Assembly (NCBI GenBank): GCA_004380135.1
Contig: QXCR01000009.1
Location: 310,001 to 374,000, forward strand
Direction: 5' to 3'
DNA length: 64,000 bases
Origin: Stemphylium vesicarium
Lineage: Eukaryota; Ascomycota; Dothideomycetes; Pleosporales; Pleosporaceae
Part shown: positions 43,951-56,681 of the stretch, piece after piece
Layout: each line of letters begins with the position of its first letter
Numbering within the stretch: the first letter of the stretch is position 1
Notes under the pieces: generated by a model
The model's input: the letters and a program-made list of their open reading frames with translations, nothing else
Database searches by the model: none
Told to the model about the DNA's origin: nothing
Made by a program: the position numbers and the translations under genes

Positions 43951-45994
43951 GAAGACTGATTAGTCGGATGAGATGCTGGATAGGAGGCAGAAAGGCTAAG
44001 GCTGTAAAGTGAGGTCGAAGAGACGAATACTGTATCTCAGCCGCGTCTGACAAATACAAGGCGTAGCATAGCCGCAGGTTCAAAAGACAAGAGGCGCAGA
44101 AGTGCGGAAATATACCCCGCATCTGTCACACGGTCTATTTGGCTGACGGGTGCCAATTGCTTATTGTCTAGGCTTCTCGGAGCCACGACGAGGTCATCGG
44201 AATGCCGAGGACAAGCATTCCGAGGACGACAGTGAACCGATGGAGTTTTGTTGGGTCCGATGTCCGATGCCATTTGGCGTGAGCGGTCGCTGAGGAGAAT
44301 ACCTGTCGAACGATCTCTACGCTGTCAAGATATTCATACCATGGCGAGGTACACAGCTACATTAAGTTATGGATACAGTGTCGTCTGCGTGGGTAGATAA
44401 GAGAAGGGTTGGCGCCGCCCTGGTACTTGGGTTGCCCGACTTGGGACGGCAATTTAGGCCCGTTATGGCGCGCTGCCCCTCTCTTTGATCCGTGTTTACC
44501 GAACACCACACCATGTGTTGTAGATGCGCAATCGACTCTGCGCTGGTTTATCACGAGCATCGTCTCGGTGCTTCTCACAGCTGGGGCGGGGAGGGGTACT
44601 TGGACCCGCGCTATGTTAGCGCGATGTAGGCGCCTGGGCGGGTGCTGGACGCATCTGTCCCGGAGCGCGCCTTCTCCTTCATCCTGCACAAACTTCACAA
44701 CCCCGAAGATCCCTCATCACTCTCGCTCTGGAAAATCGAGATGATCATGCGACGGTATATTCGCCAACACTATTCGTGATTCTCCAATTTGTGGCGGTGT
44801 CAAATCCAGGCAGCCATTACCGCGTCACAGCCCCGCGCGAGATCACGAGCATTACGACATCATACTCCGGGCCACACACCGGCATGAGATCCTGCCCTAT
44901 CCCCTGTAGCCGTCTGATACACCTCAGGCTACGATGCATGATAGCCCTGGAGGGCATAACAGGGGCTCGCAGGACTCGATGTTGAACCCACTTCAACGCA
45001 GCTGAAGAAGGGTCACAATATACTGCGCATCAGCGAATGACAGCAGGGCAACGGAATTCGAGAAGGACCTCGATATGGCTGTGTCAACAACATCGATGGA
45101 CCGTTTGCCTGCAAGACGGCTTCTTAGCCATTCCTCGAGTTTGCGACTAAGCGCAACTTGCGACAACCCTTCGTCCTCCTTACTGCGCGGTTGAGCAACT
45201 CGGCGTTTCTCAACACTCGCATGTGCATCGGAGGGCAAATCAATCCCCAAAGAATACCATGCGTAGTTGTGTTATACTTCAAGGCAAAGTGGATGTGGCT
45301 GCGACTTCACACCATCAAATGGATCCTACGACAAAGAGGGCAGGCTTTTCATGCAACCCCCGGCCCATTGTTCGGATTAAATCTCCTGCCGACTTACAGT
45401 TCTTCGGTAATCTCGCAGGACCGATAGGCTCAGCTGTGCAATGGTGGCGTACCGGCTTGTCTCGGACGTCAGTTAGTTTCGTGAGAAGGGCTCCGTGGTC
45501 CAGCTTGACAAATACCAAGGCTTTTTAGACTGCCTAGTCGAAGGACGAGTAAGGGATAATGAGCCAACCAATACGCTTAAATGGACTGGCATTTATCTGA
45601 AGAGAGCCGTAAGCGGATGCATGGGAATTAGTCATTCCGCAAAGCAAAATCACGAGAAGAGCGAGCAGGAGTGACGGGAGATGAAGAAGTCCAAATTCTA
45701 TGAGATGCAACGCTAAATTGCTTCAGGGATCCACCTCTATGCTTGGGAAAAACGGAAGAAAAATGGGTATCCTACAAGTACAAGTCTATACCAATACAAA
45801 AGAAGAAGATGAAGTACGTCTACACGAAACGCCCCCAACCGAAACCAAAACGCCGGCCAAACCCTCCAATAATACACAATTTACATAGTCGATGCCTAAA
45901 CAAATCAGCAATTGACAGGCAGTTGTGATAGGTCAAACTTACAACTACCTGCCTGTTCTCACCCGCCCTCAGTCTACAGCTTCATTCCCCTAGT
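43951..45994. other. 2-kb intergenic region, no gene recognised
   Basis: This is the upstream region of the arrestin gene and the 3' flank of the zinc-ribbon gene at 45995. Short frames lack features. The plus strand around 45.75-45.88 kb is A-rich and Lys-coding (AAAGAAGAAGATGAAG), probably 3' untranslated sequence of the minus-strand gene in reverse. Confidence 0.5.
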
Positions 45995-46420
45995 TTACTG
46001 CTCATAAACGACGCAGCAAGAGCCTTGCCAATGGTTGCAACAGTTCGCGCACCCCTGGTCGATCTTGACACTGTTGGCAGAGCCACATTTACAGCAGAGC
46101 CAGCACAGATTTGGAGGGTACTGCGGGTGCTGGTAGGGGGCGCTGTAGAGGCCGTTGTTGTCTTCCGAGAAGCTTGCATTGGAAGTAGGAGCTGTTTGGT
46201 GCGAGTGCGCATTGCAGGAGTTGGTGCCGTGAATGGAGTACCCAGAAGCGTACGATGTGAGCTGCTGGGTAGGAAGAGCAGCAACATTTCCGTGCGCCCA
46301 GTACTCTGTTGTGGGTCTGCAGCTAACGCAAAGACGGTGGCCACAGCCAGTGCATGCTACCGCGACGGCGATGTTGTGCGGTCCGTCACCACACTGGCAG
46401 CAGAAGACCGGCGGTGCCAT
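45995..46420 (-). CDS. Cys-rich small protein with two zinc-ribbon-like modules
   Basis: A 141-aa frame starts at MAPPVFCCQCGDGPHN. The frame is open further upstream to 46729, but that part has no features, and the start with the best context is at 46420. Module one is FCCQCGDGPHNIAVAVACTG then CGHRLCVSC. Module two at the C-terminus is CWLCCKCGSANSVKIDQGCA then NCCNHW, with spacing like RanBP2-type or ribbon fingers. The middle is Ser/Thr/Asn-rich. Each module could bind one zinc ion. I recognise the CGDGP pattern as recurrent in Dothideomycete small proteins but know no function. It is one of three such minus-strand proteins in 6 kb. Cytosolic or nuclear location is likely because no signal peptide is seen. 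Confidence 0.7.
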   Translation of the reverse strand: MAPPVFCCQCGDGPHNIAVAVACTGCGHRLCVSCRPTTEYWAHGNVAALPTQQLTSYASGYSIHGTNSCNAHSHQTAPTSNASFSEDNNGLYSAPYQHPQYPPNLCWLCCKCGSANSVKIDQGCANCCNHWQGSCCVVYEQ

Positions 46421-47807
46421 CGTTCGGGTGTGTCGTTGGGTATTTGTTCCACGTGATTGCAGATCGTGGCAGGATTGCAAAACAAGAATGATATCTGGTT
46501 GATGATAGATGTGAATATAGGTCTGCGAAGAGAGTAAGTGCTTGAGGATGGGAGTGTTTATGAAGAAGAGAAGAGCCACGCTTTCCTCACTTCTTATGTG
46601 TGTAGGTGTAGTCCTTCTCGAGGGACGTCTCTCGCACTGTCCCTTCACTTCCCCTATCATGGCTGAGTCGCAGTGTACTGCCCTTTGCCCCTCCAGCGAG
46701 ACCCACAACTCATCTTCTCGTGCCATCATTAGTTTCCTCGCAGGGGCGCTGGTGCGTCATCGTCGCCTTGAATTTCGGACTGAGGAATCGAGAGTCCCTT
46801 GCGCTATGACTTCGTGTTACCGTGGTCGTCATCGCAGGTAGCATCAGTTGACTTTCAAGTAGGGAATACCGTTGTAATGAAGCGATGCCGGCGGTGTAGA
46901 AATAATCGTTCGCCAGATATGGGGTTGGCCGTTTCCCATCTTCAGATAAAGGTGGCGCAGTGCAAAGGCAAAGAAGGCAACCGGTGAGGGTCGCTTGAAA
47001 GGGGCCTCGAGGCCTTGTGCCCTGAGGAGCAAAGAGTGGGGCCTGCCAAGAGGAGGACTCCAGCGAGTAACCCATCAGCCCGGGCTCTGGGGAGGAAGGT
47101 AGGCAGATGCTTGAGGAATCGCACTGCCACGTCGCTGGCGATTCGTTCGAAACGCCCCCAACAGCTCTTTCACTCTCCGAGAAAACCTGCGCCGTATGCA
47201 CTAGACCTGACGATCCGGCTGCGAGACCACGGCTCCTGGCAGACCACGCGAGGTTGTGCAACAAGCGTTGCTCAGCCAGGTTGTCGGGTCGCGGTTCGCA
47301 ACCATGCTCACCACGGGGTTTCCAATATGTGACGCGAGAAAGCAGTCTCGACTTTATGGAACTGTGGTTACATGGAATCAAAATACGAAACTAGCAGGAA
47401 GGGATCAAAATTGAGAAAGATGGTATATCGATGGGAAGAATTCTATTGCGCTACAGACCGAACCAAGATCTAAATATATCGTACAAAGAGCGCATACAAG
47501 CGATAGGGGAGACGACGGGAGTAAAGCAAACCAGCTGACAGTGTCCAAGGTATCAAGAGCGCCAACAATGCACGATTCGCTGAAATGCTAGAGAAATCCA
47601 CCCGCCAGTAAGAAAGTGGGAATACAGTTGTTTGAAAGCGAGCGAAACAAGCCGAAAAAAATGAAAAATCAACCCAAAACCCTGGTAAGAAAGGAAAATG
47701 TCTGGACGAGGCACACCGCGGAATCGTGTGTTTTCGTGACGAGGTTGTCGTAAGACTTGACCAGGAAGCGCGACGAGGTATGAGGGAGCCCAGCGATATA
47801 AAGACGT
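46421..47807. other. 1.4-kb intergenic region, no gene recognised
   Basis: This separates the two zinc-ribbon genes, both on the minus strand. It should contain the promoter of the 45995-46420 gene. A 223-codon minus-strand frame at 46710-47381 is open but shows no family features and is not called. Confidence 0.45.
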
Positions 47808-48176
47808 TCATTGGGTGGACTCAATCGAGCAGTAGGGGCATCTTGGGTGACCGCACGCTGCGCAGTGAGACTGCCAGATTCCCGTAGGTCCATCTCCGCA
47901 TCCTGAGCAGAACCAGACTTTCTCGCCGTCGGTGGCTTCTGGGATGTAATCACCGACGGGAGAGGAGGGAGTCGAAATGTCGTGGTCAAAGGCGTCATCG
48001 CCAAAGAGAGAGCCGATGGGCAGCGCGACATTGCCTTGGTGCAAGATGGACGGAGTTGCTGTGCCGTTGGCGGATGATGCCGTGGCACCATCTTGCGGGT
48101 ATGTGGACTCAAGCCCGGTAATCATGGTATCGTCAGAGTCCGTGTTGATGTAACGGAGAGTTGAGTTCACAGCCAT
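47808..48176 (-). CDS. Small protein with C-terminal zinc-ribbon (CGDGP type)
   Basis: A 122-aa protein is read from MAVNSTLRYINTDSDDTM. The N-terminal 80 residues are polar, acidic and disordered-looking (GSLFGDDAFDHDISTPSSP). The C-terminus carries WFCSGCGDGPTGIWQSHCAA then CGHPRCPYC, a CxxC-CxxCxH-CxxC arrangement suited to zinc. The CGDGP core is shared with the neighbour at 45995-46420 and the two are probably paralogues. No signal peptide or membrane helix is present. The good Met context and compact metal motif support a real gene; no function can be named. Confidence 0.7.
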   Translation of the reverse strand: MAVNSTLRYINTDSDDTMITGLESTYPQDGATASSANGTATPSILHQGNVALPIGSLFGDDAFDHDISTPSSPVGDYIPEATDGEKVWFCSGCGDGPTGIWQSHCAACGHPRCPYCSIESTQ

Positions 48177-50657
48177 GATGAGTGGTTGGATGTGATAACA
48201 AGGTATTGTTGAAGAAGTTGACGTGCAAGTAGTAGTAAATTGTGTGTTGTGTGATGGTGGTATGAGAAATGAGCTGATGAGTGGAGGTTGACAGATATAT
48301 AATCCATTTCATCTAGGTAAGTCGGAGCTGGAAGAATGCCTCATTCTCACCATGGTCCTTTGCTGCGGACTGCGCAGTCGTCCACCATTATGGCCTCCAC
48401 AGACTGCTTGGGCATCGCTCCGGCGGCGCCGGTACTGAGGCATACACACTAGAGAAGTCACGCTGAAAGAAGGCCAGTCGGAAGCGCAGCTAAAAGGAGG
48501 ACCTTAAAGGACTTGCGAGAAAGCGGTCAATGTCCATGGACGGTGGTGTTGCATGGCCACAAAATTCGTATGACGATTAGCGGCGAGCACAGTCCCTGGA
48601 TACGAAGTAGGCATTTGGTGCTTCAAGTGTGCCTCACTCAAAGGTGGAGGAAGCTTGCATGTAGCTCATTATCCAAGCTCTTGTGCTCTCTCGGGACAAC
48701 CGTAGTCACATGACATGATCCCCATGCGACCTATACCATTAGTGCGTTCCGGCAGCTGTGGGAGGTAAGCAGCAAGGCTCATACATTCGTAGCCTCGTTT
48801 GCCTGGTTTCTGGGACAAGGCTCACTCCAGCCACAGCGGAGAAATGGTCGGGGCACGTCTTGATTACTAGCGCAGTGTCAGCTGGCAATGAGTATGATTC
48901 GAAGCGGATCTTTGCCTGAACCATTATTTGCGCAGATGCATGAAATTGCAAGCTGTTGAATGACGTAGGCAGCGATGCTTTACGGATTTCGAACCAAGGA
49001 AACTCGTTGAAAATCCCATTGCACACATGCTCGACATTCATGCCCGAGATTGGTACCAGGCCTCAATCCTGGCGAAAGTAGTGCAGTGACTGGAGCCGAT
49101 CAAACGCCAGTCATAACCGGACCATGATAACCGTAAAATCCAGGCCAGAATCTTCTTTGGGCACTGCCTACGAGTCTTGACCGGCACACCCGTGCGCATC
49201 TCTTTTGCTTAGCATCAGCTGCCATTTTTGGCGGTCAACTTTCAGCAGCTTCAACACTGCGACGCAAAGACCTTTGGCAAAGCTGTCGCCTGCTCGATAG
49301 TCCGACCACGGCTTGTTGGTGGGCGATTATGCACAGGTATTGGCCCTCGCCGGTCAGAGGATCGGTGGCGGCAGTGCATGCTAGGGCCTAGCGTGGTAAA
49401 GGCCGCTCATCATTGCAGTAGTAATCTCCTGGACGTGGATCCAGCAAGAGGTTTGATGCGCATATCTTAAAGCCCCAGGGCCATTCTGCGCATGGCCAGT
49501 GAGCTGGTCAAAGAGAACAGGCGGGAGAACTACGATTCCTTCGACTAACAGCGAGCACTTCCCGGATCCGGCACAATTGGTAAGGCAGACTCACATTATT
49601 CTGGAAAAGGGATGAGGCTGGCCCTGGTGTGGTTGTAGACCAGTGTGTTGTGGATTGTTTCGAGTACTCAAAAGTGTGCCGTCTCTTTGTCAGATGCAGG
49701 TCGCGGCGTATTTACAGTGGCCAGGTAATGAGGCTCATTATACGGAGCCGCATAGCCTTTCTGCACCATTGTCTACATGCAGCGTTTTTGGCGTCAATAT
49801 CCACGCGGGATGGATGGTGTCTCGCGGCTAGTGATCAGAAGCTTCAACTTTGGGGTCCGAAGCAACAGACACACCGAAGCAGGAGACCAACGAAGCGGAC
49901 AGACCATGATGCCATCTGTCTTCTAGTTCAGCCTTGCGGCTCCGGTGAGTTCAACAGGCCTAGCTTCGACGTGACCATGCGCTTGTGATCCTCTTCGCCG
50001 GCGGTCAGTGGTGCAAGAGGCGCTTGAGGATGCGCATAATCGCGTGTGCATGCTCATCCCATGCCGTGTACCCGAGCGATGGAGCGGGAGGGTCTTGAAA
50101 TTCAGACAAGGCTGGGGGGAGTCGATTGGGGTCCTCTTGCGGGTTGATGCAGGGCTTTTTAGTTAGTAATCGGCTTATCTTGCCAATGCCACCCTAAAAA
50201 GCAGATAATGAAGCAAGAAAAGGCGGAGACACTGAACGCATAGGGAAAGTGGTAGGAGATTGAATTCCGTGATCCAGGGATATCGCAATGGGGAAAATGA
50301 CGAGAGACGTTGGATGTTCATCGGCGGATGACGTCGATGAGATGGCGGCTCTATGGGGCCGATTGGCCGAATAAGGCGACCCACGCGCGCGCGCCAGCTG
50401 CCAGTGATATGGGAGTAGCAAAGTCGCAATTTGACAGACGAAATTCATGCAAAAACCCGACTCTGGTATGTCCGCTTGAATGTCGCGGTTGCTAGTGACG
50501 TGTGCGGGTTAGACTTGGCAAGGGTAGGCGGGCTAGATGTGCTTCGCTTGGTTCGTGATCTTAGCTGGGCTGTGCAACAACAGGATACCGCTTTGCCAGC
50601 CTCCCGAGGGCTCTACGAGCAAGCGCGACCACCGAATCTGTTCTTTAATTCCTCGCG
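48177..50657. other. 2.5-kb intergenic region, no gene recognised
   Basis: This lies between the zinc-ribbon gene (-) and the palmitoyltransferase gene (+), both reading outward. I see no exon chain, repeat or RNA gene. Frames are under 120 codons. Confidence 0.55.
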
Positions 50658-51910
50658 ATGACACCGCCAGCAGTCATTGGCTCGCAAAAGCCCGACGCGA
50701 TCAACACCACGGCGGCGGAACAAAAGATCGGCCAAGCAACCTCGGTCATCATCCCTCTCCTCGAGTTCGGCGCGTTGGGCTACGAGACTTGGGTCTTTGT
50801 CTATTTAATATGCATAAAATACCTTATTAATCCTTCCCACGACATGCGGCGCGACTTCGATATCCAACCGCGACGCGCCACGGGAATCGCTCTCATCGTC
50901 GTATACGCCCTTCTCCTGCTCTTCCTCACGATAGCATGGCTGCGCCTCCTACAAATGATATGGTCGAAACCGGATGTTATACCACTCGGCGACCCGTCGC
51001 AAGAAAAGACAGAAACAAGCACAAAAGGCTTTGCGTTCGACCAGTACGACGCATTCATCTGCGACTACCAAGGGCTCCCGCTCTGGTGCGACAAATGCCA
51101 CAACTGGAAGCCGGATAGGGCACATCACTGCAAGGAGCTGGGTCGCTGTGTGAGGAAGATGGACCACTATTGCCCATGGGCGGGAGGCATAATAGGGGAA
51201 TCGACACACAAGTTCTTCATGCAGTTTGTGGCGTATGCGGCGCTGTATACAACCTTTGCTTGGATCGTACTAGCCGTCTTCCTAGCAGAGCGCAGTTCAG
51301 AGGTACACGAATACACATATTCTCCGAGGTTCAAAATACTAACACGTCCTAGATGGGCTCAAAACCCGGAACTTGGATCGGCGCACTCGTAGTAGCCGTA
51401 CTCTTCAGCGTCTTCACCTTTACCATGACCTGTATGACAGGCTGGAACCTCATGATCAACTTCACCTCGGTCGAAGGCATCCAACGAGGCGGCATCCACA
51501 ACATCGCGCTCCTCATGTCGCAGTCATCCCGGTACTCCAGCGCTTCTCTGCCACCCTCGACCCCGTCGATGCACCACAAGAAATCAAGCAGAGATGTAGA
51601 ACAAGAGCCGTCCGAAGAGGACTGGCCAATCCTGACTACCATCACTCGCCCCAACAACCGATCCTACGTCGTGATGCAGACCAAACCTCTCGAACACCCC
51701 TGGTATACAACGCTCATGAAGGGCTGGAAGGACACAATGGGCGACGGCGTACTCGACTGGCTCCTACCACTCAAGCAGAGCCCCTGCAAACGCAGAAGTC
51801 ACCAGGGAGAGTTCGAATGGGGAGAGGTGATATACGACATGGCGAAGCAGTACGAGAAGAAGAATCCCGGTGCCCGACTAGCGCTTCTCCACGGGTCAAG
51901 CAAACGATGA
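50658..51910 (+). CDS. DHHC-type protein palmitoyltransferase (Pfa5-like, DHYC)
   Basis: Exons are 50658-51302 and 51353-51910 (400 aa), joined over a 50-bp intron (GTACAC to CCTAG). The enzyme attaches palmitate to cysteines of target proteins at internal membranes. Four hydrophobic helices can be seen: about 38-56, 77-98, 186-205 and 221-245. The Cys-rich domain between helices 2 and 3 reads PLWCDKCHNWKPDRAHHCK then CVRKMDHYCPWAGGIIGE. The catalytic tetrapeptide is DHYC (169-172) rather than DHHC; DHYC is known in yeast Akr1. The closest fungal type by length and layout appears to be Pfa5. The C-terminal 125 residues are cytosolic and contain a Ser-rich stretch. The ATG is the first in frame. 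Confidence 0.92.
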
Positions 51911-54900
51911 CCTTGCCGAGTATTTGTTTTCTTCGCATTCCTTCGAGCAGGCGGGCGTTTTTTCTTTTCCTCTTTTTATTTTTGTCTAGATCTGATACCC
52001 ACATAAGTGTTGTACATAACGGCCCAATTAATCGTCGACGGAACGACAGAAGCAAAACCCGTTCATCTACAACGTCATTGAATGTAGTTATTAAACCGTC
52101 AAACCTTCACTACCAGTCACCCAAATGTACCTACCAAGTTTTCCAAGCGGACAACGTTTAGGTCACCCTCATAACCACGCTCAGCGCATGACGTTGGCTT
52201 CACGTAGCACAAAGTCATGCATGCACGTGGCCTACCCTCAACGCCCTGCCCTCTCCCCTTTTGCTCAGCCAGCCAGCCAGCCAACCGCACCTGCGCCGCA
52301 GGATAGGGCGAGAGCGCAGTGCAAATTTGGTACACCATCGTATCCGCGCTCGCGCCCTGCGGGGTTGATACGCCGGTGCCAACGCTGCCCCTCTCCCCGC
52401 CCCAAGTGCAGTGCGGGTAATCGAATATCGCGAACCAGACTCGTGTACGACGAGCGCGTCCGGTGTCGCTGGTTCGTTGCATCCAGGCGCTGCAGGTACA
52501 GTGGTCTGCAGGTAAATTGGCGCCTTCTCAGCGAGCGGAGCAGCGTCCGTGTAGGGCGAGGAGGCGGGGATGGTACGGAACGGGTGCGCTATAGGTCTTT
52601 TCTTCGCTCATGGTACGTGGTTAGGTAGGCTGCAGGAACGGAGTTGTGAGGTTGATTGTGAAAGGACGGGGAGAGATTTCCATAGCCTGCGCTATTGTGA
52701 GCCATGGGAGTCTGTTGGTAGTGCATGTTCACCAAGGCAGTCTTTCATCTCGATCTCTTGCTTATGCTGGTGGTTGGTGTATGTAATGTGCAGGATCGTG
52801 GTGAACTGCATTCCAGTTACAAGGGTAGATATACAACGTTGGCCATAACAGGACAATGGCTGTGAAGAGACCCTGCCTGCTCTAGCCCGCTTGTCAAGTG
52901 TATTTGCGACAGCGATCAATCACATATTCCCCGAGTGGCGTGCAGATGCATGTGAAGGAGAAACTTCCCGACGAAGTTTGAATAGGCTCCAGCGCCGTTC
53001 GGGAATTACCAACGGTGATCAACAGTGCTGAGCGCTCTAGAACTCCGTCCCATGGGATACTGCGGGACTTGCCAAAGTATGGAGAAAGGAAATGTATGCG
53101 GGTGATTATGATGATCGTCATTTCCCTTTCTTACGTGGACTTGCACTCCAAAGTTTCGCATCCGGAACGCGGGATCGGCGCGAGATGTGAAGATCCTCAT
53201 CTTCTTCAGCGTGGTATCGCTCTGTTTCGCATTCGTGAAGCTGGTAAATACGAAAGGGTGGCGATTTCAGGTTGAAACTTGATGGGGGGAAGAATTGTTT
53301 GCCTCATGAGGTAGGCGCGGTACTGTATTGCACCGTGCGTGTTTGGCAAGGCCGCTGCAGGCCGACAACGGTCATCGTCGCCTTGCTCCCCGTGACCGTT
53401 TCACATAACCATGGTACTATTTATGGAGATGCCGTCCGCGGGAGGCATGTCTCGAAACGCGAGAGCTTGGACCGGCAGCTCCCGTATTAGGCACGCATCA
53501 GGCATTCCGGGATTCGAGGCTATTCACTTTAGGAAATTACAACGAGGAGGTTAAAAAACATACACTAGTCCGATTTTACCACGCGAGACATTGAGCGACT
53601 GACTGTACTTGTCAGTGTCATTAGGTGCACGGCGATGTGCTTCCGGTGTCACATCTATCCGGCTCCTTCAAAGTTCATTGAGCGTAATGCCTTTTTCAAC
53701 GGGCCGCTCCATGGTATCCCTGCTTTTTCTTTCAGGGCCAGGGTGAAAGCTGGAAGGATGCGGTCGTGACCTCCGGCAGGGTATGCGTAGCGAGAGGTTT
53801 GGCCAGACCAGCCCTGGCTCCGATCCTCCAGTGATGTGCAGACTTTGCGGCCAATCCCAGAGGATGATCGCTGCAAGGGTCTAGCGAAACCTCATTCACC
53901 GGATGGCAGGCACTTGCGACATTGAAAACTAGTTGTGGGGCACGAAAGGCTACCGGAACGTCTGGTCGCTAGCCTAGTGCTGATACCGAAGGAGTGGTAA
54001 ATGAATGCTCCGCGCCACCGCAGCTGAATCCCTTGATTTCTGTGGAGGAAGTGATTGAGATGCGTGGAGCCTGTATGGAGATTCGATATCTCAAAACATG
54101 TCATGGCTCGAAATGTTCAGACAGTTGCCGGGGTGGTTCGTCCCCGGGAGCACGACCCCGAAACAAAACGGCTTTTGTGCAGCGTTCGAAGCATGACCGT
54201 TGTGCGTCATGTTTTGAGTTTGAATGGTGAAACACCGGCACTGTCGATAGCGTTTCGAGGATAGCGTCCACGCGTGATATCTACGTGCCCCGGAAAGGTT
54301 GACAAAGAAACTTCCAAATCCGGCTCGTTTGGCTTTGGTGGCCGGATCTGGGTGTCGAGCATGAATGCTGCGCTACGTATTCGATAGTTCCAAGGTCCGG
54401 GCATATCATCGGGCCAGAGCGCCATCCGCCGTTGGTTTGTTTCAACTTACTGACTCCCGGAGGATTTGGCTTTGCCGAAGAGATTGGAAGATTTGAGAAA
54501 CTGTTTGGCTCTCAACCACGTGTGACATCATGGGCGATTGCTTTGAGCATTGTAAGAAATTGGTAGTGTGATTAGGCTATGTTGAAAGAAAAAGTTTGTA
54601 GCCGAGGCTGAATCCAAAAGCCAATGTAGCCTCCCAAATGCGTCTCCAGCGCAGTACCTCCCAAGACTCCATAACCCGTGATGCAGATAAGTGCTCCTCT
54701 TTGGGTCCCAGGGTATTCGACGTTAGGAAAAGACCCGGGTGACTGATGCACCCAGTGAGAGCTTGTGATATCTGGTTGTGCCCACATGGAGCCCAATAAA
54801 TAAACACTCGCCCGGAGAAGGAAAATAACCAGAAAATTTGGTTCAACCAGTGTAGCGATGACGCAAAGAGAGCAAGATATGTGCGTGGCGAGTAAAACAA

Positions 54901-54987
54901 CAAGAGAGCCCGTGCGGCAAGTTTCGACGGGGCTTGTGACGAATAGTGGATGGTAGAGATGAGACATAACCCCGACACCGGACGAGA
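51911..54987. other. 3.1-kb intergenic region, no gene recognised
   Basis: This lies between the stop codons of the palmitoyltransferase (+) and the homeobox gene (-). A short AGCC repeat (four copies) is at about 52266-52283. Frames at 54572-54978 on the minus strand are hydrophobic but lie in the likely 3' untranslated region of the homeobox gene and show no family. Confidence 0.5.
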
Positions 54988-56681
54988 CTAGGCCTCTGGC
55001 CCATTGGCATCACGTTCCCGTTGTTCCTTTTGTGGGGCCCTCCGGCGAGCGTTGATGAACCAGTTGGATACCTGCAAGCTGTCAGCAATTGTCCGGTACA
55101 AAACCATGACAGTGTGTAAGGGCTCCAAGAAGACGCTTCTGTAGGAAGACGGTCCGACAGCACGCTTCTGTCTGGAAGGAATGACACTGGAGGACAGAAA
55201 TGGCAGATGTAGTAGACGTGTCAAAACTGACGGTCTTGCTGGATGAGGTACGTACCTGGTTCAGACTCAGGCCAGTCCGGTTGCAAAGATCCATTTTTTG
55301 GTCTTCTGTTGGATAGGGCGACTGGCGGTTCGCCGCAAACCATTCCTTAAGTAGGTTGGTGGCCTCCTTGGGGAGGTTTCCCCTTCTTTTCCTGTTGAAC
55401 GCGCTGTGGTCAAGACCGACATTGTGTTGAAATCGAATGTCACCATACGGTGTGTCATAGGTTGGGTAACCCGGTCGGGGATAGTACGAATCTTGCGGCC
55501 GGTCGTAGCTGTAGACGCTTGGTTGGGGGTCATGGTAGTACCCTTGCTGAACCATTGGCTGCTGATAGGGACTTTGGGCGACCGACTGGTGGATGGATGG
55601 CTGCCCATAAGAAATATGGCTCTGGGGGGCTGGCGATGATTGATGGCGGACGTGCGGGTTCATGGGATGCGGCTGGTGGTGTGGAGGTGGGTAGGAAGGA
55701 CTTGGGCGGTGAGATAGGCCAGGTCCGACAGACTGGCCCACATGTTGATGAACGACGTGGGGTGAGTAGCCGGAAAGGGCAGGGTCAATGGCGTTGCTCA
55801 TGCGGCGAGGTTCAGCAAAGGACTGTTCGACGGTACCGCGGGCGTAGATGTCACCAAGCGTGTCTACACGCCTGCGTTTGCTGTCTGACCATGCTACATC
55901 GTCAAAGTGAGGTTGCGCATGGGGGGAGCTTTCAGCAGAGTCATTGCGACGCTGCGGTGTCCTCGGTGGTGTGGTGTTGCGTGTGGTGTTAAGAAACTAA
56001 GCAAGTCAGTTGAGTGCAATTGGAGTAGGACTGAAGAAGTCATACCTCGGAAAAAGAAGGGAGCTTGCCCGGGAAGTTTTGCTCTCCAGGCTGAATTGGT
56101 GGAGAGCTGCGCATATGGTGGTTCTGGTGGTCTGTCAGAGAGGTGCTCGGTTGAGTCAATGATCGATGGCTGTCGTGGGTGTGCGGATGAAAGCGCTCTG
56201 GGGAGTCGTCGCGGTGCAATCGGCGCACAGTCTGAGTTGAATCGGGACTGATGGGCCTTCTTGGCTGAGGTGAAAGCGAGCGCTGGCGGAATGGAAAAGA
56301 GAGAGTGCGAGACGGCGCACTGGCTAGAGGGTCCTGGTCCATGGCACCACGATCGGAATAATGCGGGTGGTTGCGGGCATGGTGATGCGTGGTAGTATAT
56401 TCGCAGAGGCTGCGAAAGCGCTCTCCATGGCCGGCCGCGGGGTCCGAGGCGCGGAAGGGGCCAGGCAGTGTGGGTGAGGGCAGTTTGACGGCGGGCTCGA
56501 GGAATGGCGGGGCGGCAGGGGCAGTGGGAGACAGAGAGGGAGAAGGAGCGGGATAGTCATGACTTACCGCAGCAACCATGTTAGCCAGCGGCCTCTCGGC
56601 AGAATGTGAGGAAGTCATCTTGCGCGAGTGCAGCGGTTCACAGTGGCGTTGCGGAATATCTTGAAGAGTAAGATATTCCAT
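54988..56681 (-). CDS. TALE-class homeobox transcription factor
   Basis: Exons on the minus strand are 56681-56046, 55996-55256 and 55071-54988 (486 aa), with introns of 49 and 184 bp. The start could also be the Met 21 codons later (56618). The N-terminal 390 residues are Pro/Ser/His/Gln-rich and probably disordered activation or interaction regions. The homeodomain is near the C-terminus: NRKRRGNLPKEATNLLKEWF (helix 1), then YPTEDQKMDLCNRTGLSLNQ (helix 2), VSNWFINARRR (helix 3), split by intron 2. The WFINARRR recognition helix and the Pro in the extended loop between helices 1 and 2 mark the TALE superclass, which includes Meis/PBX-like factors. It acts in the nucleus as a DNA-binding regulator. 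Fungal relatives affect conidiation and development; the paralogue is not determined. Confidence 0.94.

Noticed and set aside
46710..47381. A 223-codon minus-strand open frame between the two zinc-ribbon genes
   Set aside because: No domain, no plausible start context and composition like random sequence. It probably arises by chance.
51373..52161. A 262-codon plus-strand frame overlapping the palmitoyltransferase
   Set aside because: It is the out-of-frame shadow of exon 2 of the palmitoyltransferase and is rich in Arg/His/Thr as such shadows are.
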